From Tillus elongatus (taxonomy: Eukaryota; Arthropoda; Insecta; Coleoptera; Cleridae), in assembly GCA_964006375.1 (NCBI GenBank), contig OZ023265.1, positions 148,472,393 to 148,536,392 of the forward strand: a stretch of DNA of 64,000 bases, given 5' to 3'. The notes under the pieces are model-generated. The model saw nothing but the letters and a program-made list of their open reading frames with translations. It had not been told where the DNA came from and did not search any database. Positions 53,553-63,625 of this stretch are shown in pieces (position 1 is the stretch's first letter; the number at the start of each line of letters is the position of its first letter). The translations under genes were made by a program, and so were the position numbers.

Positions 53553-54728
53553 CATTCTTGGAACAAGTCTATGGAACAACACGGTGAATCCCAGATTGTT
53601 GCTCTAGACATATCCAAAGCATTCGACCAGGTCTGGCACGCAGCGCTGCTTAATAAACTTCCGGCCTATGGCCTACCACCAAAACTTTGTACCTGGACAG
53701 CAAATTTCCTCTCCAACAGGAGCATATCTGTTGTTGTGGATGGCCATTCCTCTAAACTGTATTCAATTAATGCAGGAGTTCCTCAAGGTTCAGCTTTAGC
53801 CCCTACTTTGTTTCTTCTCCACATCAATGACCTCCTCTCTAGCACATCCAACCCAGTTCACAGTTACGCGGACGACAGCACCCTCCACTCAAATATACAA
53901 TATTCTAAGCCTGTCTCTTTAGCCCAATTAGATGAGGATCGCAGACTCATGGAGGGTTCTGTCTCCGTGGACCTCCAAAAAATATTAGACTGGGGAAGTA
54001 GAAATCTTGTACAATTCAACCCCACCAAAACTAAGTCTTGCTTTCTTTCTCACAAGAGATACAGCAGCCCTAGACCCATCACAATGAACAACCAAGTTAT
54101 TCAAAGTAATGAGCCCTTTTCTCTTGTTGGCATTTCTGTGGATCGAAATCTTAATTGGCACCAACATGTTACATCAATTGCAGAAGCGGCTGCTAAGAAA
54201 TTGGGTTTCCTCTTCCGGGCTCGCAAATACTTTTCACCAACTAATCTATATACCTTATACACTTCACAAATAAAGCCAAACCTAGAATACTGCTCCCACA
54301 TCTGGGGTGCAGCTGCCGCTTCTACACTCGCTATCCTGGACTCCATTCAAAAGAGAGCTATACGTCTCATCGGTGACCCTACCCTCACCCAAAGGCTTCC
54401 ATCCCTTGCCCACCGACGTGCCGTTGGTGACCTCTCTCTCTTTTATAGATATCTGCACGGGCTCTGCTCAGAGGAGCTTTCCTCCATAATTCCCCCACCT
54501 GCTGCCCCCAGCAGAACTACCAGGGGAACAGAGCGAATGCACCCTTTTAATGTCCAGGTCACCAGACATAGAACATCTTGTTATGCCCGCTCATTTGTCC
54601 CGAGGACTTCCAAGTTGTGGAATTCCTTGCCGGCACATGTTTTTCCTTCTCCTCCGAACCTCCAAACCTTCAAGTCCAGAATCAACAAGCTGCCTCTTTC
54701 CTCCTTGTCAACACCCACGGTACGATAG
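53553..54728 (+). CDS. Jockey-like LINE reverse transcriptase, C-terminal two thirds (5' truncated)
   Basis: One uninterrupted frame of 385 codons from 53571 to the stop at 54728. It contains ALDISKAFDQVW (first Asp), GVPQGSALAPTLF, SYADDSTLH (catalytic pair), QFNPTKTKSCF, LVGISVDRNLNWHQHV, then the thumb and C-terminal domain ending in STPTVR. It lacks endonuclease, ORF1 and the RT fingers and has no start of its own; the first Met is incidental. It is a close relative of the 46.9-48.9 kb LINE and has the least damage of any frame in the window, suggesting a recent insertion, but it cannot act alone. Confidence 0.85.
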   Translation, partial: HSWNKSMEQHGESQIVALDISKAFDQVWHAALLNKLPAYGLPPKLCTWTANFLSNRSISVVVDGHSSKLYSINAGVPQGSALAPTLFLLHINDLLSSTSNPVHSYADDSTLHSNIQYSKPVSLAQLDEDRRLMEGSVSVDLQKILDWGSRNLVQFNPTKTKSCFLSHKRYSSPRPITMNNQVIQSNEPFSLVGISVDRNLNWHQHVTSIAEAAAKKLGFLFRARKYFSPTNLYTLYTSQIKPNLEYCSHIWGAAAASTLAILDSIQKRAIRLIGDPTLTQRLPSLAHRRAVGDLSLFYRYLHGLCSEELSSIIPPPAAPSRTTRGTERMHPFNVQVTRHRTSCYARSFVPRTSKLWNSLPAHVFPSPPNLQTFKSRINKLPLSSLSTPTVR

Positions 54729-54793
54729 TATTTAGGCTGTAAGCCCTCGTGGTGTGTTGTTGACATTAAAAAAAAAAAAAAAAAAAAAAACAT
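54729..54793 (+). mobile_element. LINE 3' end with poly(A)
   Basis: GTAAGCCCTCGTGGTG then about 23 A. Target duplications could not be found: the sequence after the A run is the inverted arm of the repeat upstream of the LINE. Confidence 0.8.
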
Positions 54794-54794
54794 C

Positions 54795-55109
54795 GTCACA
54801 GCTTGTGGAAGTATGGTATCGGCGACAAAAATTTCAAAACAAGATTTTCGCCTAAACGTCGTGAAAAGTATCAAAACATATATAAAACATGATTTGAGAA
54901 CAAATACTTTTTTGTCTGTCGGTCTCCATGTCTGTCTGTAGCCACGATAACTTTAGAAGGAAGTGAGATATCGTCTTCAAATTTGGTATACAGTTAGCAT
55001 TCGATAAACAAACGGTTCTGGTTGTTTTTTGGTAAAATCGCTTTAGGGGTAGCGGATGAATGGGGGTGATTTGGTGAAAATTGTCATTTTTTCGTTAAAG
55101 CTCGAGTAA
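54795..55109 (-). repeat. Inverted arm of the 52.6-kb repeat
   Basis: Reverse complement of about 53150-53490 (GGCGACAAAAATTTC..., TGTCTGTCGGTCTCC, GCGGATGAATGGGGGTG). It runs on, after a LINE insertion, at 56252. Confidence 0.75.
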
Positions 55110-55118
55110 TATAACGTT

Positions 55119-56071
55119 GAAATGAGGTCAGAATTCGCGAGCGCGCGAATGTGCAGGGAAAACAACTTTACAGTGGAAATCCCCGACTGCGAGGCATGGC
55201 GGGAGGAGACGTCGGGCATACCACGGGACGCGCTCGTCTGGTTCACGGACGGATCCGGCGGGGAGCGTGGGACGGGGGCAGGTGTTTACTCGGAAGGACC
55301 GAGGGTAAGTCATAGTATTTCCCTCAGAGCAACGGTGTTTCAGGTCGAGATGTACGCCATCCTGCACTGTGTGCGGGAGAACAAGAGGAGGGCTACACCA
55401 ATAAGCGGATCCTCATAGCCACAGACAGCCAGGCTGCCCTTAAGGCACTAAGTAGCCCACGGGTAAATTCCTGGCTGCTGAGTGAGTGCCGAGACGAGAC
55501 GAGCGACCCGGCTGGGCAGAATGAAGTAACCCTCATCTGGGTGCCGGGTTACTCGGGGGTCAAAGGCAATAATGAAGCTGACGGTCTCGCGAAGAGAGGG
55601 TCAGCAGAACCATTTATGGGACCAGAACCGGCTCTGGGCGTGTCAAAGAGCACTGTCACGGGAGCCATTAAGTTCTTGGTCAGAAACCAACACAAGTTGT
55701 ACTGGGCGGACTGTCCAGGGCTTAGACATGGGAAGTCAATAATTGACGGACCCAGTTCAAAGAGAGCTGTGGAGCTGCTAAATCTTAGCAGAGGACAGCT
55801 CAGAAACACAACAGGTCTCTTGACGGGACACATGGCCGTCAAGAAACACCTGCATAAAATGGGGCGGTTCGAAGGGGACCTCGCATGCAGACTCTGCGGT
55901 GAGGGGGAGGAATCAGCACAGCACATCTTGTGCGAGTGTAAAGCTCTGGACCGCAAAAGACAACTGATCTACGGTCAGTCTAGACCGGAGACAATGCAAT
56001 ATAAAACTTCACCCTACCAATCGCTGTGCATATTAGTTCAAGGAACAGTGATTTTGGAATGGGTGGAGTAA
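55119..56071 (+). pseudogene. LINE fragment with RNase H and CCHC finger (R1/I-like)
   Basis: First frame: WFTDGSGGERGTGAGVY (first RNase H Asp) and QVEMYAIL (Glu). After a frameshift near 55395 come ATDSQAALKAL (second Asp, readable in frame 3), VTLIWVPGYSGVKGNNEADG (last Asp) and LAKRGS. The C-terminal part (to 56071) has LLTGHMAVKKHLHKMG and CRLCGEGEESAQHILCEC, a zinc-binding motif after RNase H typical of R1/I-superclade LINEs. RT and endonuclease are absent through 5' truncation. The coding region is much more GC-rich than its surroundings. Confidence 0.85.
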
Positions 56072-56247
<176 letters not shown>

Positions 56248-56251
56248 CGTT

Positions 56252-56430
56252 TTAGGGTTTGTTTATTAAAAAACTTTCAATTTCATCAAACATCTGGTAT
56301 TTTCTGCTGAATCGAATTTAGGTGTTGAATATGTGGGGTGGAATATCAGTGTCAGAATTTTTTTCTACTAAAACGGCGTAAAAAGCCTCAAAAGAGAATT
56401 GCTTGAAAATCACTATGAAAACATTACAGA
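56252..56430 (-). repeat. Inverted arm of the 52.6-kb repeat, continued
   Basis: GTTTGTTTATTAAAAAACTTTC and ATCAAACATCTGGTATTTTC correspond in reverse to about 53080-53140 and 52940-52980. It is contiguous with 54795-55109 once the LINE is removed. Confidence 0.65.
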
Positions 56431-56444
56431 CATTTTTTATTTTT

Positions 56445-57050
56445 TAAAACCTGCCTGAAAATTTCTACTGTAATGCACTTACTGCGTCCAGAGTTTTCTA
56501 TTGTTTAATACGAAATTATGTATTTGTGTAAAATAAAACTAGGGTAATGTTATCTGGTTTGCCAGAGAATATAATTATCGTGAATTTTCCAATACCGAGA
56601 AGAAATCACAATGAATATAAAATCTTAATAAACAGTATAGAATTAGAACAGTCAGTAGCCGTGCAAGGATATATAATATCCCGGACCAATTCCGGGCTCC
56701 GGAAACCGATGGGAATGCGCATTACGCACTATGTGATATCAGGTTACCTTAACAAAAATAAACACCAACACTGTAACAAACTGAACAACCGATATCAAAT
56801 TCAGGTATTTCTATTTTTGATGTGTTACACAGTGCCGGTTGTTCACAAAAGACTAATTAAATTATACACAATGTTTTACCGATCGGTTGTAATGGATTTA
56901 GTATGAGACTGTACCAAATGAAAACACATATTAAGAGAGTTAACCTTTATTTCAAGAGCGTTTTAATAAATATTTTGTGTTATAAGGCTATTTGTATGTT
57001 TGTCCCCTGTGGTCCGAGGACTAACTAAAAGAATAGGCCCATGGTAACTC
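56445..57050. other. MITE right end, then unassigned sequence
   Basis: ACTGTAATGCACTTACTGCGTCCAG at about 56470-56495 is a solitary GGACGCAGC-family end. The plus frame at 56547-56906 (119 codons) is unrecognised; it contains SIELEQSVAVQGYIISRTNSG but no known motif. Confidence 0.4.
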
Positions 57051-57074
57051 TTGCGTGTCGTACGAGGCGACTAA

Positions 57075-57365
57075 TCAAAGTCAAGCAGGTGGTAGTAGAA
57101 TTTTCCTTTACGTGATAGTAAAGGATTTTTTTCACGCCCGAGGAGGTACCAGCTCATACATCAGGGGGCCGGTGAAGTCTCAACGGGCGTTTCCGGTTAT
57201 GGTGTATGAGTCGGTTTCCCTTATAAGCAAAAATGATGATGGCTCCTCCTTGTACAAAAGATGCCCGAGGCACAATACCCCTTCATTCGTATCTCCGAAA
57301 GAGGGGTGTGCAGGGGGCGCCAGCATCAAGATTTAACATATCCTTCTCGAATATATGTGGCCTAA
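57075..57365 (+). mobile_element. Probable 5' region of jockey-like LINE
   Basis: Homologous to 49900-50170 and followed without a gap by endonuclease-coding sequence. GTGTCGTACGAGGCGAC at 57055-57071 just precedes it. Whether it is UTR or the end of ORF1 cannot be told. Confidence 0.5.
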
Positions 57366-58555
57366 ATTAAAACCTAAACTCCGTCCACCATTTCCTCCAG
57401 ACTAATAGACCTCAACTCCTCTTCCTCACCGAAACCCAAATCAATGCCAAAACAGCCACTAATCACCTTAAGTTCCCGGGGTATGAGCTCCTTACTTCCT
57501 TTAGATTGCATGGAGGCGTGTGCGCATACGTCCGTAGCAATCTACCCTGCACCAGACTCCCCAATTTAGAAGCTGGAAGATAATATATACTTTGGATGAA
57601 ACACTCTCTCAGGACTGCAACTAAATTCATCTGTTGCATTTACCGGTCACCATCTGACAACAACTTTGTCCAGCTCTTTGACTACCTTTCTGACAAAAAC
57701 GACCATCTGATTTCTGAATATCCTTCCTCTGAGGTCACTATTCTTGGTGACTTCAATGTCCATAATAAGTAATGGCTAGGATATTCAAAAACTGATCCAC
57801 AAATGAGAGCAGCGGAGGCCTTTGCAGTCATCAATTCTTTAGCCAATATGATTCAAAAACCTACTTACTTTCCTCGCATCCCAACACACAGCTCAAATCC
57901 CTTGGATCTCCTTCTTACGACAAAACCTGAATGCTATAAGATATCAGTCACCGCCCCACTTGGTCGCTCAGACCACGGCATGGTCACATCGTCACCACAC
58001 CCATGTATCGTTTGGCACTACAACTCCGCAAACTGGGACGAAATACGGGATTACTTTTCCTTATTTCCATGGGCGTCTGTCTGCTTCTCTCATCTTGACC
58101 CCTCTAATATCTCATAAAACGTCACCGAAATTATCCAAGCTGGCATGGAATTATTTATTCCACGTATACAGAAAACCTCTTTAGCCACTCAAAAGCACTG
58201 GTTCTCTAAATCCTGCAAGACTTGAAAAGGTCAAAGCTCACAAAACGCTTTTACACAATCCCAGTCAAGAAAATCATTAAGCATTTAACGACACAAGAAA
58301 CCACTATGTCCGCATTCTTTCTGAGAAAAAAGTTCGTTTAATAACCACATCAAAAACAAAGTCCTCGTAAGCTCCAACGGCAGAAAACGCTTCTGGACCC
58401 TTGCTAAATCTATTGGGAATAATTTCTGCAAGAGCACGTTCCCACCTCTTGTCACATGGGATGAAATTGCTTCTACCGCCCTGGGTAAAGCTGAACTTTT
58501 TGCCTCGTTGTTCGTCGGCAATTTTTCTCACAAGCCACCTCTAAATGTTCAACCC
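57366..58555 (+). pseudogene. Jockey-like LINE, apurinic-type endonuclease and RT N-terminal region
   Basis: Readable in pieces: LFLTETQINAKT (active-site Glu), GGVCAYVR, VTILGDFNVHN (catalytic Asp/Asn), THSSNPLDLLLT and GRSDHGMV (Asp-His pair) between 57400 and 57985. The rest (to 58555) corresponds to the linker and the beginning of RT, ending LFASLFVGNFS...PPLNVQP. Stops at about 57583 and 57770 and several frameshifts. It overlaps in homology with 48990-48560, so both come from one family. 3' truncated where a composite repeat begins. Confidence 0.8.
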
Positions 58556-58787
58556 CGGGTATGGGTCCTTGGGGACCTAGCTCGCGCTCATTTTAAAACA
58601 TCTTTTTAGAAATCAAGATTCGCGGTCTCCTCATTAGCGAATTTATCCTCCGAAAACTTGCTAAAAAATTATAGACAATTAAATCATAAACTCTATTACT
58701 AAAACTACTGCCAAAGCATTAGAAATCCATTTACAAAAGGAAGGTACCCAGCAAATTTGATCTAAATGGGTCCATTATTTTTTGAGT
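58556..58787 (-). repeat. Composite-repeat pieces (reverse)
   Basis: A reverse left half (CCGGGTATGGGTCC, GCGGTCTCCTCATTAGCG, eroded hairpin) is followed by a reverse right-half piece ending GGGTCCATTATTTTTTGAG at the TA array. Confidence 0.65.
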
Positions 58788-58802
58788 TATATATACATAT
58801 AC

Positions 58803-58883
<81 letters not shown>

Positions 58884-58888
58884 TATAC

Positions 58889-58971
<83 letters not shown>

Positions 58972-58976
58972 TATAC

Positions 58977-59049
<73 letters not shown>
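58788..59049. repeat. (TA)n array with TACATA variants
   Basis: About 260 bp, mostly TA with clusters of TACATA at 58795-58812, 58876-58902 and 58965-58990. The second and third clusters have equal spacing, suggesting a ~90-bp duplication inside the array. Confidence 0.98.
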
Positions 59050-60956
59050 GGGTGGCGCATTGAAAACGAAACAGAACGATCTGCGTCCAGAGAAATTTTT
59101 TTAAAGAAAAGCTGAAACATGTTAATTTTAATATTGAGGGGGACATGTTCTGACATAAAACTCCACTTTTTCACATCAACCCCTTAAGGGTGGTGATGAC
59201 AACACTTATATTTCAAATAGGGAACATGGGGCGAGTATTACATCATTTGAAAGCTCTTACTTTTCTGAATTCAGCACACTAATTTTTTTGGAAGTTTTAT
59301 CAACTCGTTTAAAAATTATTCACAGTTGGAATTGCAAGAACGTATTTCATTCTTTGTGATAAGAAATGCACTAATTAGTCAATTTTTCGTTAAAAAAACT
59401 AAAAAACAATACCAAACGTTCAAAAATGTTTATTCAGTTAAGTAAGTGTTCAAATTGTTGACCACCAGCTTCCATACAAAAGTACAAATTTTGTTCAAAA
59501 CGAGCTCTGACATTCTGGAGCATTTGTTGAGTTATTAGGCAGCATTCTTCAACAATGCGTCGTCGTATTTCTCCCAGAGATTCCGGTTTTGTTGCGTAAA
59601 TTCTACTCTTTAAATAGTCATATAGAAAGAAGTCTAAAGGAGTTAAATCTGGTGATCTATGGGGCCACTCAGTAGCACCTCTACGCCCAATCCATTGCTC
59701 TGGAAACTCTCTGTTCAAAAACTCCCTGACACGTTGTGAAAAATGCGGAGAAGCTCCATCTTGTTGATAGACTAATTGATTTTCTTGATGGCGATCATCA
59801 TTATCAACAATGTCAATTAGTAGAAGGTAAACGATATCTTCTAGTAACTCCAAATACGTTTCTCCACTCAAATTGCCATCAAGAAAAATTGGTCCGATTA
59901 AACGGTCTCCAAAAATGCCAGTCCAGACATTCAATTTCTGTGGAGTTTGAGTGTGGACTTCGTGAAAATTTCTTGGAGTATTATCTGCTCAATAACGACA
60001 ATTATGACGATTAACTGTAGAGTTTAATAAAAACGTACACTCGCCTGAAAAACAGATATTGAACAGAAAGTTCCCGTTATCAGCTATTCGTGCAGTCATG
60101 CCTTCACAAAACTCCAGCCGCCGATAAAAATCATCTTCATTCTGTTGTTGTACAAGACGAATTTTATACGGGTGAAATTTATGATGCTTCAATATTCTCT
60201 GAATAATTCTACTTTTGATGTTTGAAACAGTGGCCAATTTTCTCGTGCTCAAAGTTGGGTCTGCAGCAATTTGTCCTAAAACTTCAATCTCAGTAGTCTC
60301 ATTTCTAACCGGAATGTCACGTTCAGGATCCCGTTTTTTGTTGGCTACAGAACCACTTTGTCGAAACTTAGCAACTAACTCCAAAATGTATTTTCTGTTA
60401 ACATGTCTGTTCGGATGTCGTTTATTAAACAAATTTGCGGTACGGTTGGCACAGTCAAAAGAGTAATTATTTCAACTCTTTCTTCCACAGAATACACCAC
60501 TGTGAAATTAATTTTCGGTAGTACTATCAAGTATCAAACCGACCGATAAACTGAAATAATAAACCGTATTTCTCTCATTCTGATAACAAATGTTCTGATA
60601 GTCAATTTTTTGTTTACAAACCAACAAAACATTGACTATCAGCACATTTCTTATCGGAATGAGTGAAATGCGTTTTTGCATCTTCAACTGTGAATAATTT
60701 TTAAACGAGTTGATAAAATTTGAAAAAAAATAGTGTGCTGAATTCAGAAAAGAAAGAGCTTTCAAATGATGTAACACTCGACCCATGTTCCCTATTTAAA
60801 ATATAAGGGTTATTTTCACCACCCTCAAGGGGTTGATGTAACAAAGTTGAGTTTTATGTCAAAACATGTCCCCCTCAATATTAAAAATAACGTGTTTCAG
60901 CGTTTCTTAAAAAAAATCTCTGGACGCAAATCGGTCTGTTTCGTTTTTAATGCGCC

Positions 60957-60960
<4 letters not shown>
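59050..60960 (-). mobile_element. Tc1/mariner element inside a TA array (same family as 37623)
   Basis: Ends GGGTGGCGCATTGAAAACG and, reversed, GGGTGGCGCATTAAAAACG, each directly against TA arrays. Inverted repeats extend about 350 bp. Length 1911 bp. Left and right halves of a reverse composite copy flank it. Confidence 0.9.
59434..60480 (-). pseudogene. Transposase of the 59050 element, nearly intact
   Basis: A single frame from 60432 to the stop at 59434 is broken only by one TGA near 59988 (after RHNCRY, where relatives have Trp). Domains: helix-turn-helix with STRKLATVSNIKSRIIQRIL, first catalytic region FSGECTF (Asp changed to Gly), second QQDGASPHF, third SPDLTPLDFF with 36 residues between, and C-terminal FEHLLN. 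Codons upstream of 60432 (VVYSVEERVE) are displaced by a frameshift. The Asp-to-Gly change alone would abolish catalysis. Confidence 0.88.

Positions 60961-61042
<82 letters not shown>
60961..61042. repeat. (TA)n array, right side of mariner
   Basis: About 41 units following the mariner end directly. Confidence 0.98.
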
Positions 61043-61045
<3 letters not shown>

Positions 61046-61178
61046 ATAAAAAAAGTCAAATTGCCCTGCGGACATGGGTTCTAGGGAGTCTGGTTCGCGT
61101 TCATTTAAAGCAATTAAAAAAAAAATTGAAATGTCAAGATCTCATTAGTAAATTGTTTTAGAGAAAATTCACTAAAAC
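61043..61178 (-). repeat. Composite-repeat left half (reverse)
   Basis: GGACATGGGTTCTAGGGAG, GGTTCGCGTTCATTT and an eroded hairpin AGTAAATTG...GAAAATTCACT. Confidence 0.7.
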
Positions 61179-61298
61179 TGGAAGAAATGTGGCTTTTAAC
61201 AAACTCAGCACGCTGTATAAAAATATTACCCAACTTACGATTCACCTGTATAATTATTAAACCGCAACAGTAGGTAATGCGGCACTTTGAGCAGACAG

Positions 61299-61321
61299 TG
61301 ACGTCACAGGAAGTGACGTCA
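61299..61321. promoter_or_regulatory. Two CRE-like palindromes
   Basis: TGACGTCA at 61299-61306 and 61314-61321, 15 bp apart, immediately left of a GC-rich minisatellite; a third is at 61587-61594. This octamer is the consensus site of CREB/ATF-type bZIP factors. Whether it is used is unknown. Confidence 0.45.
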
Positions 61322-61530
61322 CGGCGCCGGCGCCACGCCCTGGCGCCACGCCCTGGCGCCTGCCACGCCCTGGCGCCACGCCCTGGCGCCTGCCCTGGCG
61401 CCTGCCCTGGCGCCTGCCCTGGCGCCTGCCCCGGCGCCTGCCCCGGCGCCTGCCCCGGCGCCTGCCCCGGCCCCGGCGCCTAGCCACGCCCCGGCGCCAA
61501 GCCCCGGCGCCGGCGCCCAGCCACGCCCTG
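61318..61530. repeat. GC-rich 12-bp minisatellite
   Basis: About 16 units based on CTGGCGCCTGCC and CCGGCGCCTGCC, with GCCACGCC variants at both ends. GGCGCC occurs nearly every 12 bp. It is the only strongly GC- and CpG-rich tract in the window. Long frames on both strands here are a by-product of the 12-bp period. Confidence 0.95.
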
Positions 61531-61686
61531 GGCCAGACAGTCACATCCGTGTTATTCCTAAGGTCATTGACCTGTCTAGGAAACTGTGACGTCACACGAC
61601 TTGGGCCAGACAGTCACATGCAAACATTTCAAAAGTGTCTAACCTATTACTTCAAATTATTATATTTTGAAAAAAACCATTTGGAG

Positions 61687-61757
61687 CAGGTGAGTTTCGA
61701 ACCCGGGGCATTCAGATGGGAGGCAACGATGCTACCCGTTGAGCTAAGCAGACGCTT
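61687..61757 (-). repeat. tRNA-like SINE head (minus strand)
   Basis: Minus strand has an A box TAGCTCAACGGG and a B box GGTTCGAAACT about 35 bp apart; the anticodon-like loop reads CTCCCAT. Anticodon and D stems do not pair well, so it is not a working tRNA. Confidence 0.55.
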
Positions 61758-61830
61758 ATTAATTTATTGTTTTAGGTTGGTATATATATACGACTACAAA
61801 CAAACCATACATGTAACATAATTAAAGTTT

Positions 61831-62193
61831 ATTATTAGACAAATGGATGATTTACAAAATAATGTTTAATATTAGAGGCTGCTGAACCAAAACGGAGGAA
61901 AATGGCGGAATGAAAGATGGAAGCCTGTGATACCTTAAGCTGACATTATAAAAATGGCGGGCTTTCGTTGATAAAGATGGTGCAAGGATGGATGAAGACT
62001 TATTTAAAGATACGTCACTCCAACCTAGCCGACAAATGAGAGTGTAGACATAAGACATAATAATTAATATGTTTAATATTAGACAGACTAGAACGTCACA
62101 ATTGTTATATGGGTAGGTTCTAAAAATAACACACAGAGGTCGCTGGCAAAACAAAAGAAGGAAGTTCAGAAACAAAATAGACAACAGGTTCAA
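61831..62193. other. No recognisable feature
   Basis: Contains AATATTAGA twice (61868 and 62071) and several AAAATGGCGG words, but no supported gene. Confidence 0.45.
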
Positions 62194-63375
62194 CCGTGAG
62201 ATGTACGATGGAACCAATACATGCACGGTGTTAAGGAGGCCAAATCAAATTGGAATATACAATAAAATGGCCACTTCCGGTCTAAACTTTAAATCCTTGT
62301 ATCTTTTCAACGACAAGTGATAGAAATGAACCGACTTTAAAAATATATCGTTTCGTAACAAGGTCTACAAGAAACCGAGATAAAAAACTTTAAACCCTTA
62401 TCGCGGAAGATCCGTGAGATGTACGAGAGAACCAACACATGCACGGTGTTAAGGAGGCCAAATCAAATTGGAATATACAATAAAATGACCACTTCCGGTC
62501 TAAACTTTAAATCCTTGTATCTTTTCAACGACAAGTGATAGAAATGAACTGACTTCAAAAATGTATGTTTCATAACAAGGTCTACAAGAAAATGAGATAA
62601 AAAACTTTAAACCCTTATCGCGGAAGATCCGTGAGATGTACGAGAGAACCAACACATGCACGGTGTTAAGGAGGCCAAATCAAATTGGAATATACAATAA
62701 AATGGCCACTTCCGGTCTAAACTTTAAATCCTTGTATCTTTTCAACGACAAGTGATAGAAATGAACTGACTTTAAAAATATATCGTTTCGTAACAAGGTC
62801 TACAAGAAAATGAGATAAAAAACTTTAAACCCTTATCGCGGAAGATCCGTGAGATGTACGAGAGAACCAACACATGCACGGTGTTAAGGAGGCCAAATCA
62901 AATTGAAATATACAATAAAATGGCCACTTCCGGTCTAAACTTTAAATCCTTGTATCTTTTCAACGACAAGTGATAGAAAGGAACTATCTTCAGAAATGTA
63001 TGTTTCGTAACAAGATCTACAAGAAACTGAGATAAAAAACTTTAAACCCTTATCGCGGAACATCCGTGAGATGTACGATAGAACCAACATATGCACGGTG
63101 TTAAGGAGGCCAAATCAAAGTGGAATATACAATAAAATGGCCACTTCCGGTCTAAACTTTAAATCCTTGTATCTTTTCAATGGAAAGTGATAGAAAGGAA
63201 CCGACTTCAAAAATGTATGTTTCGTAACAAGGTCTACAAGAAACTGAGATAAAAAACTTCAAACCCTTATCGCGGAAGATCCGTGAGATGTACGATAGAA
63301 TCAATACATACACGCTGTTCAGCAAAGCAAACTCTATAAGAATATTCAATAAAAATGTTACTTCCGGTAGACACT
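62194..63375 (+). repeat. 218-bp satellite array
   Basis: CCGTGAGATGTACGA starts at 62194, 62412, 62629, 62847, 63064 and 63281: five full units of 217-218 bp and a degenerate sixth. Units carry GGTGTTAAGGAGGCCAAATC, GGCCACTTCCGGTC and CCCTTATCGCGGAAGATC-like words. Inner units are nearly identical, outer ones diverge, as expected of unequal exchange. Confidence 0.95.
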
Positions 63376-63625
63376 TCCGGTATAGCTATTCTTAGAGCTA
63401 CATAGGATCCTGGACACTCCATTTAAATACATGTAAATTTTGTAGTCTACTATGGACAGTCAAGTCTACCTCTGGACATTTAAGTCAACCCTGGACATAA
63501 TTATAACGGTGTTTAAATGCAAATAGATTGAATTATTTTGCGGGGAGTCAGGTATGGACAAGGTGTTATTAATAATAAAAACAGTGGTAAAATATAAAAA
63601 TATAATATATTTACTCAAGTGTACA
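63376..63625. other. Satellite flank, nothing else recognised
   Basis: ACACTTCCGG and GTCTACCTCTGGACATTTAAG/GTCAACCCTGGACAT are short local repeats near 63370-63500. Confidence 0.5.

Noticed and set aside
61277..61595. Open frames with GACPGACP and RRGRRRGR repeats
   Set aside because: They follow from the 12-bp GC-rich minisatellite, whose period is a multiple of three; there is no start context, homology or codon bias.
61687..61757. Functional tRNA gene on the minus strand
   Set aside because: Box A is good but D, anticodon and T stems carry mismatches; it is kept only as a SINE-like head.
62194..63375. Direct repeats considered as a CRISPR array
   Set aside because: Units are 218 bp and contiguous with no unique spacers, in a eukaryotic transposon-rich setting; this is a satellite.
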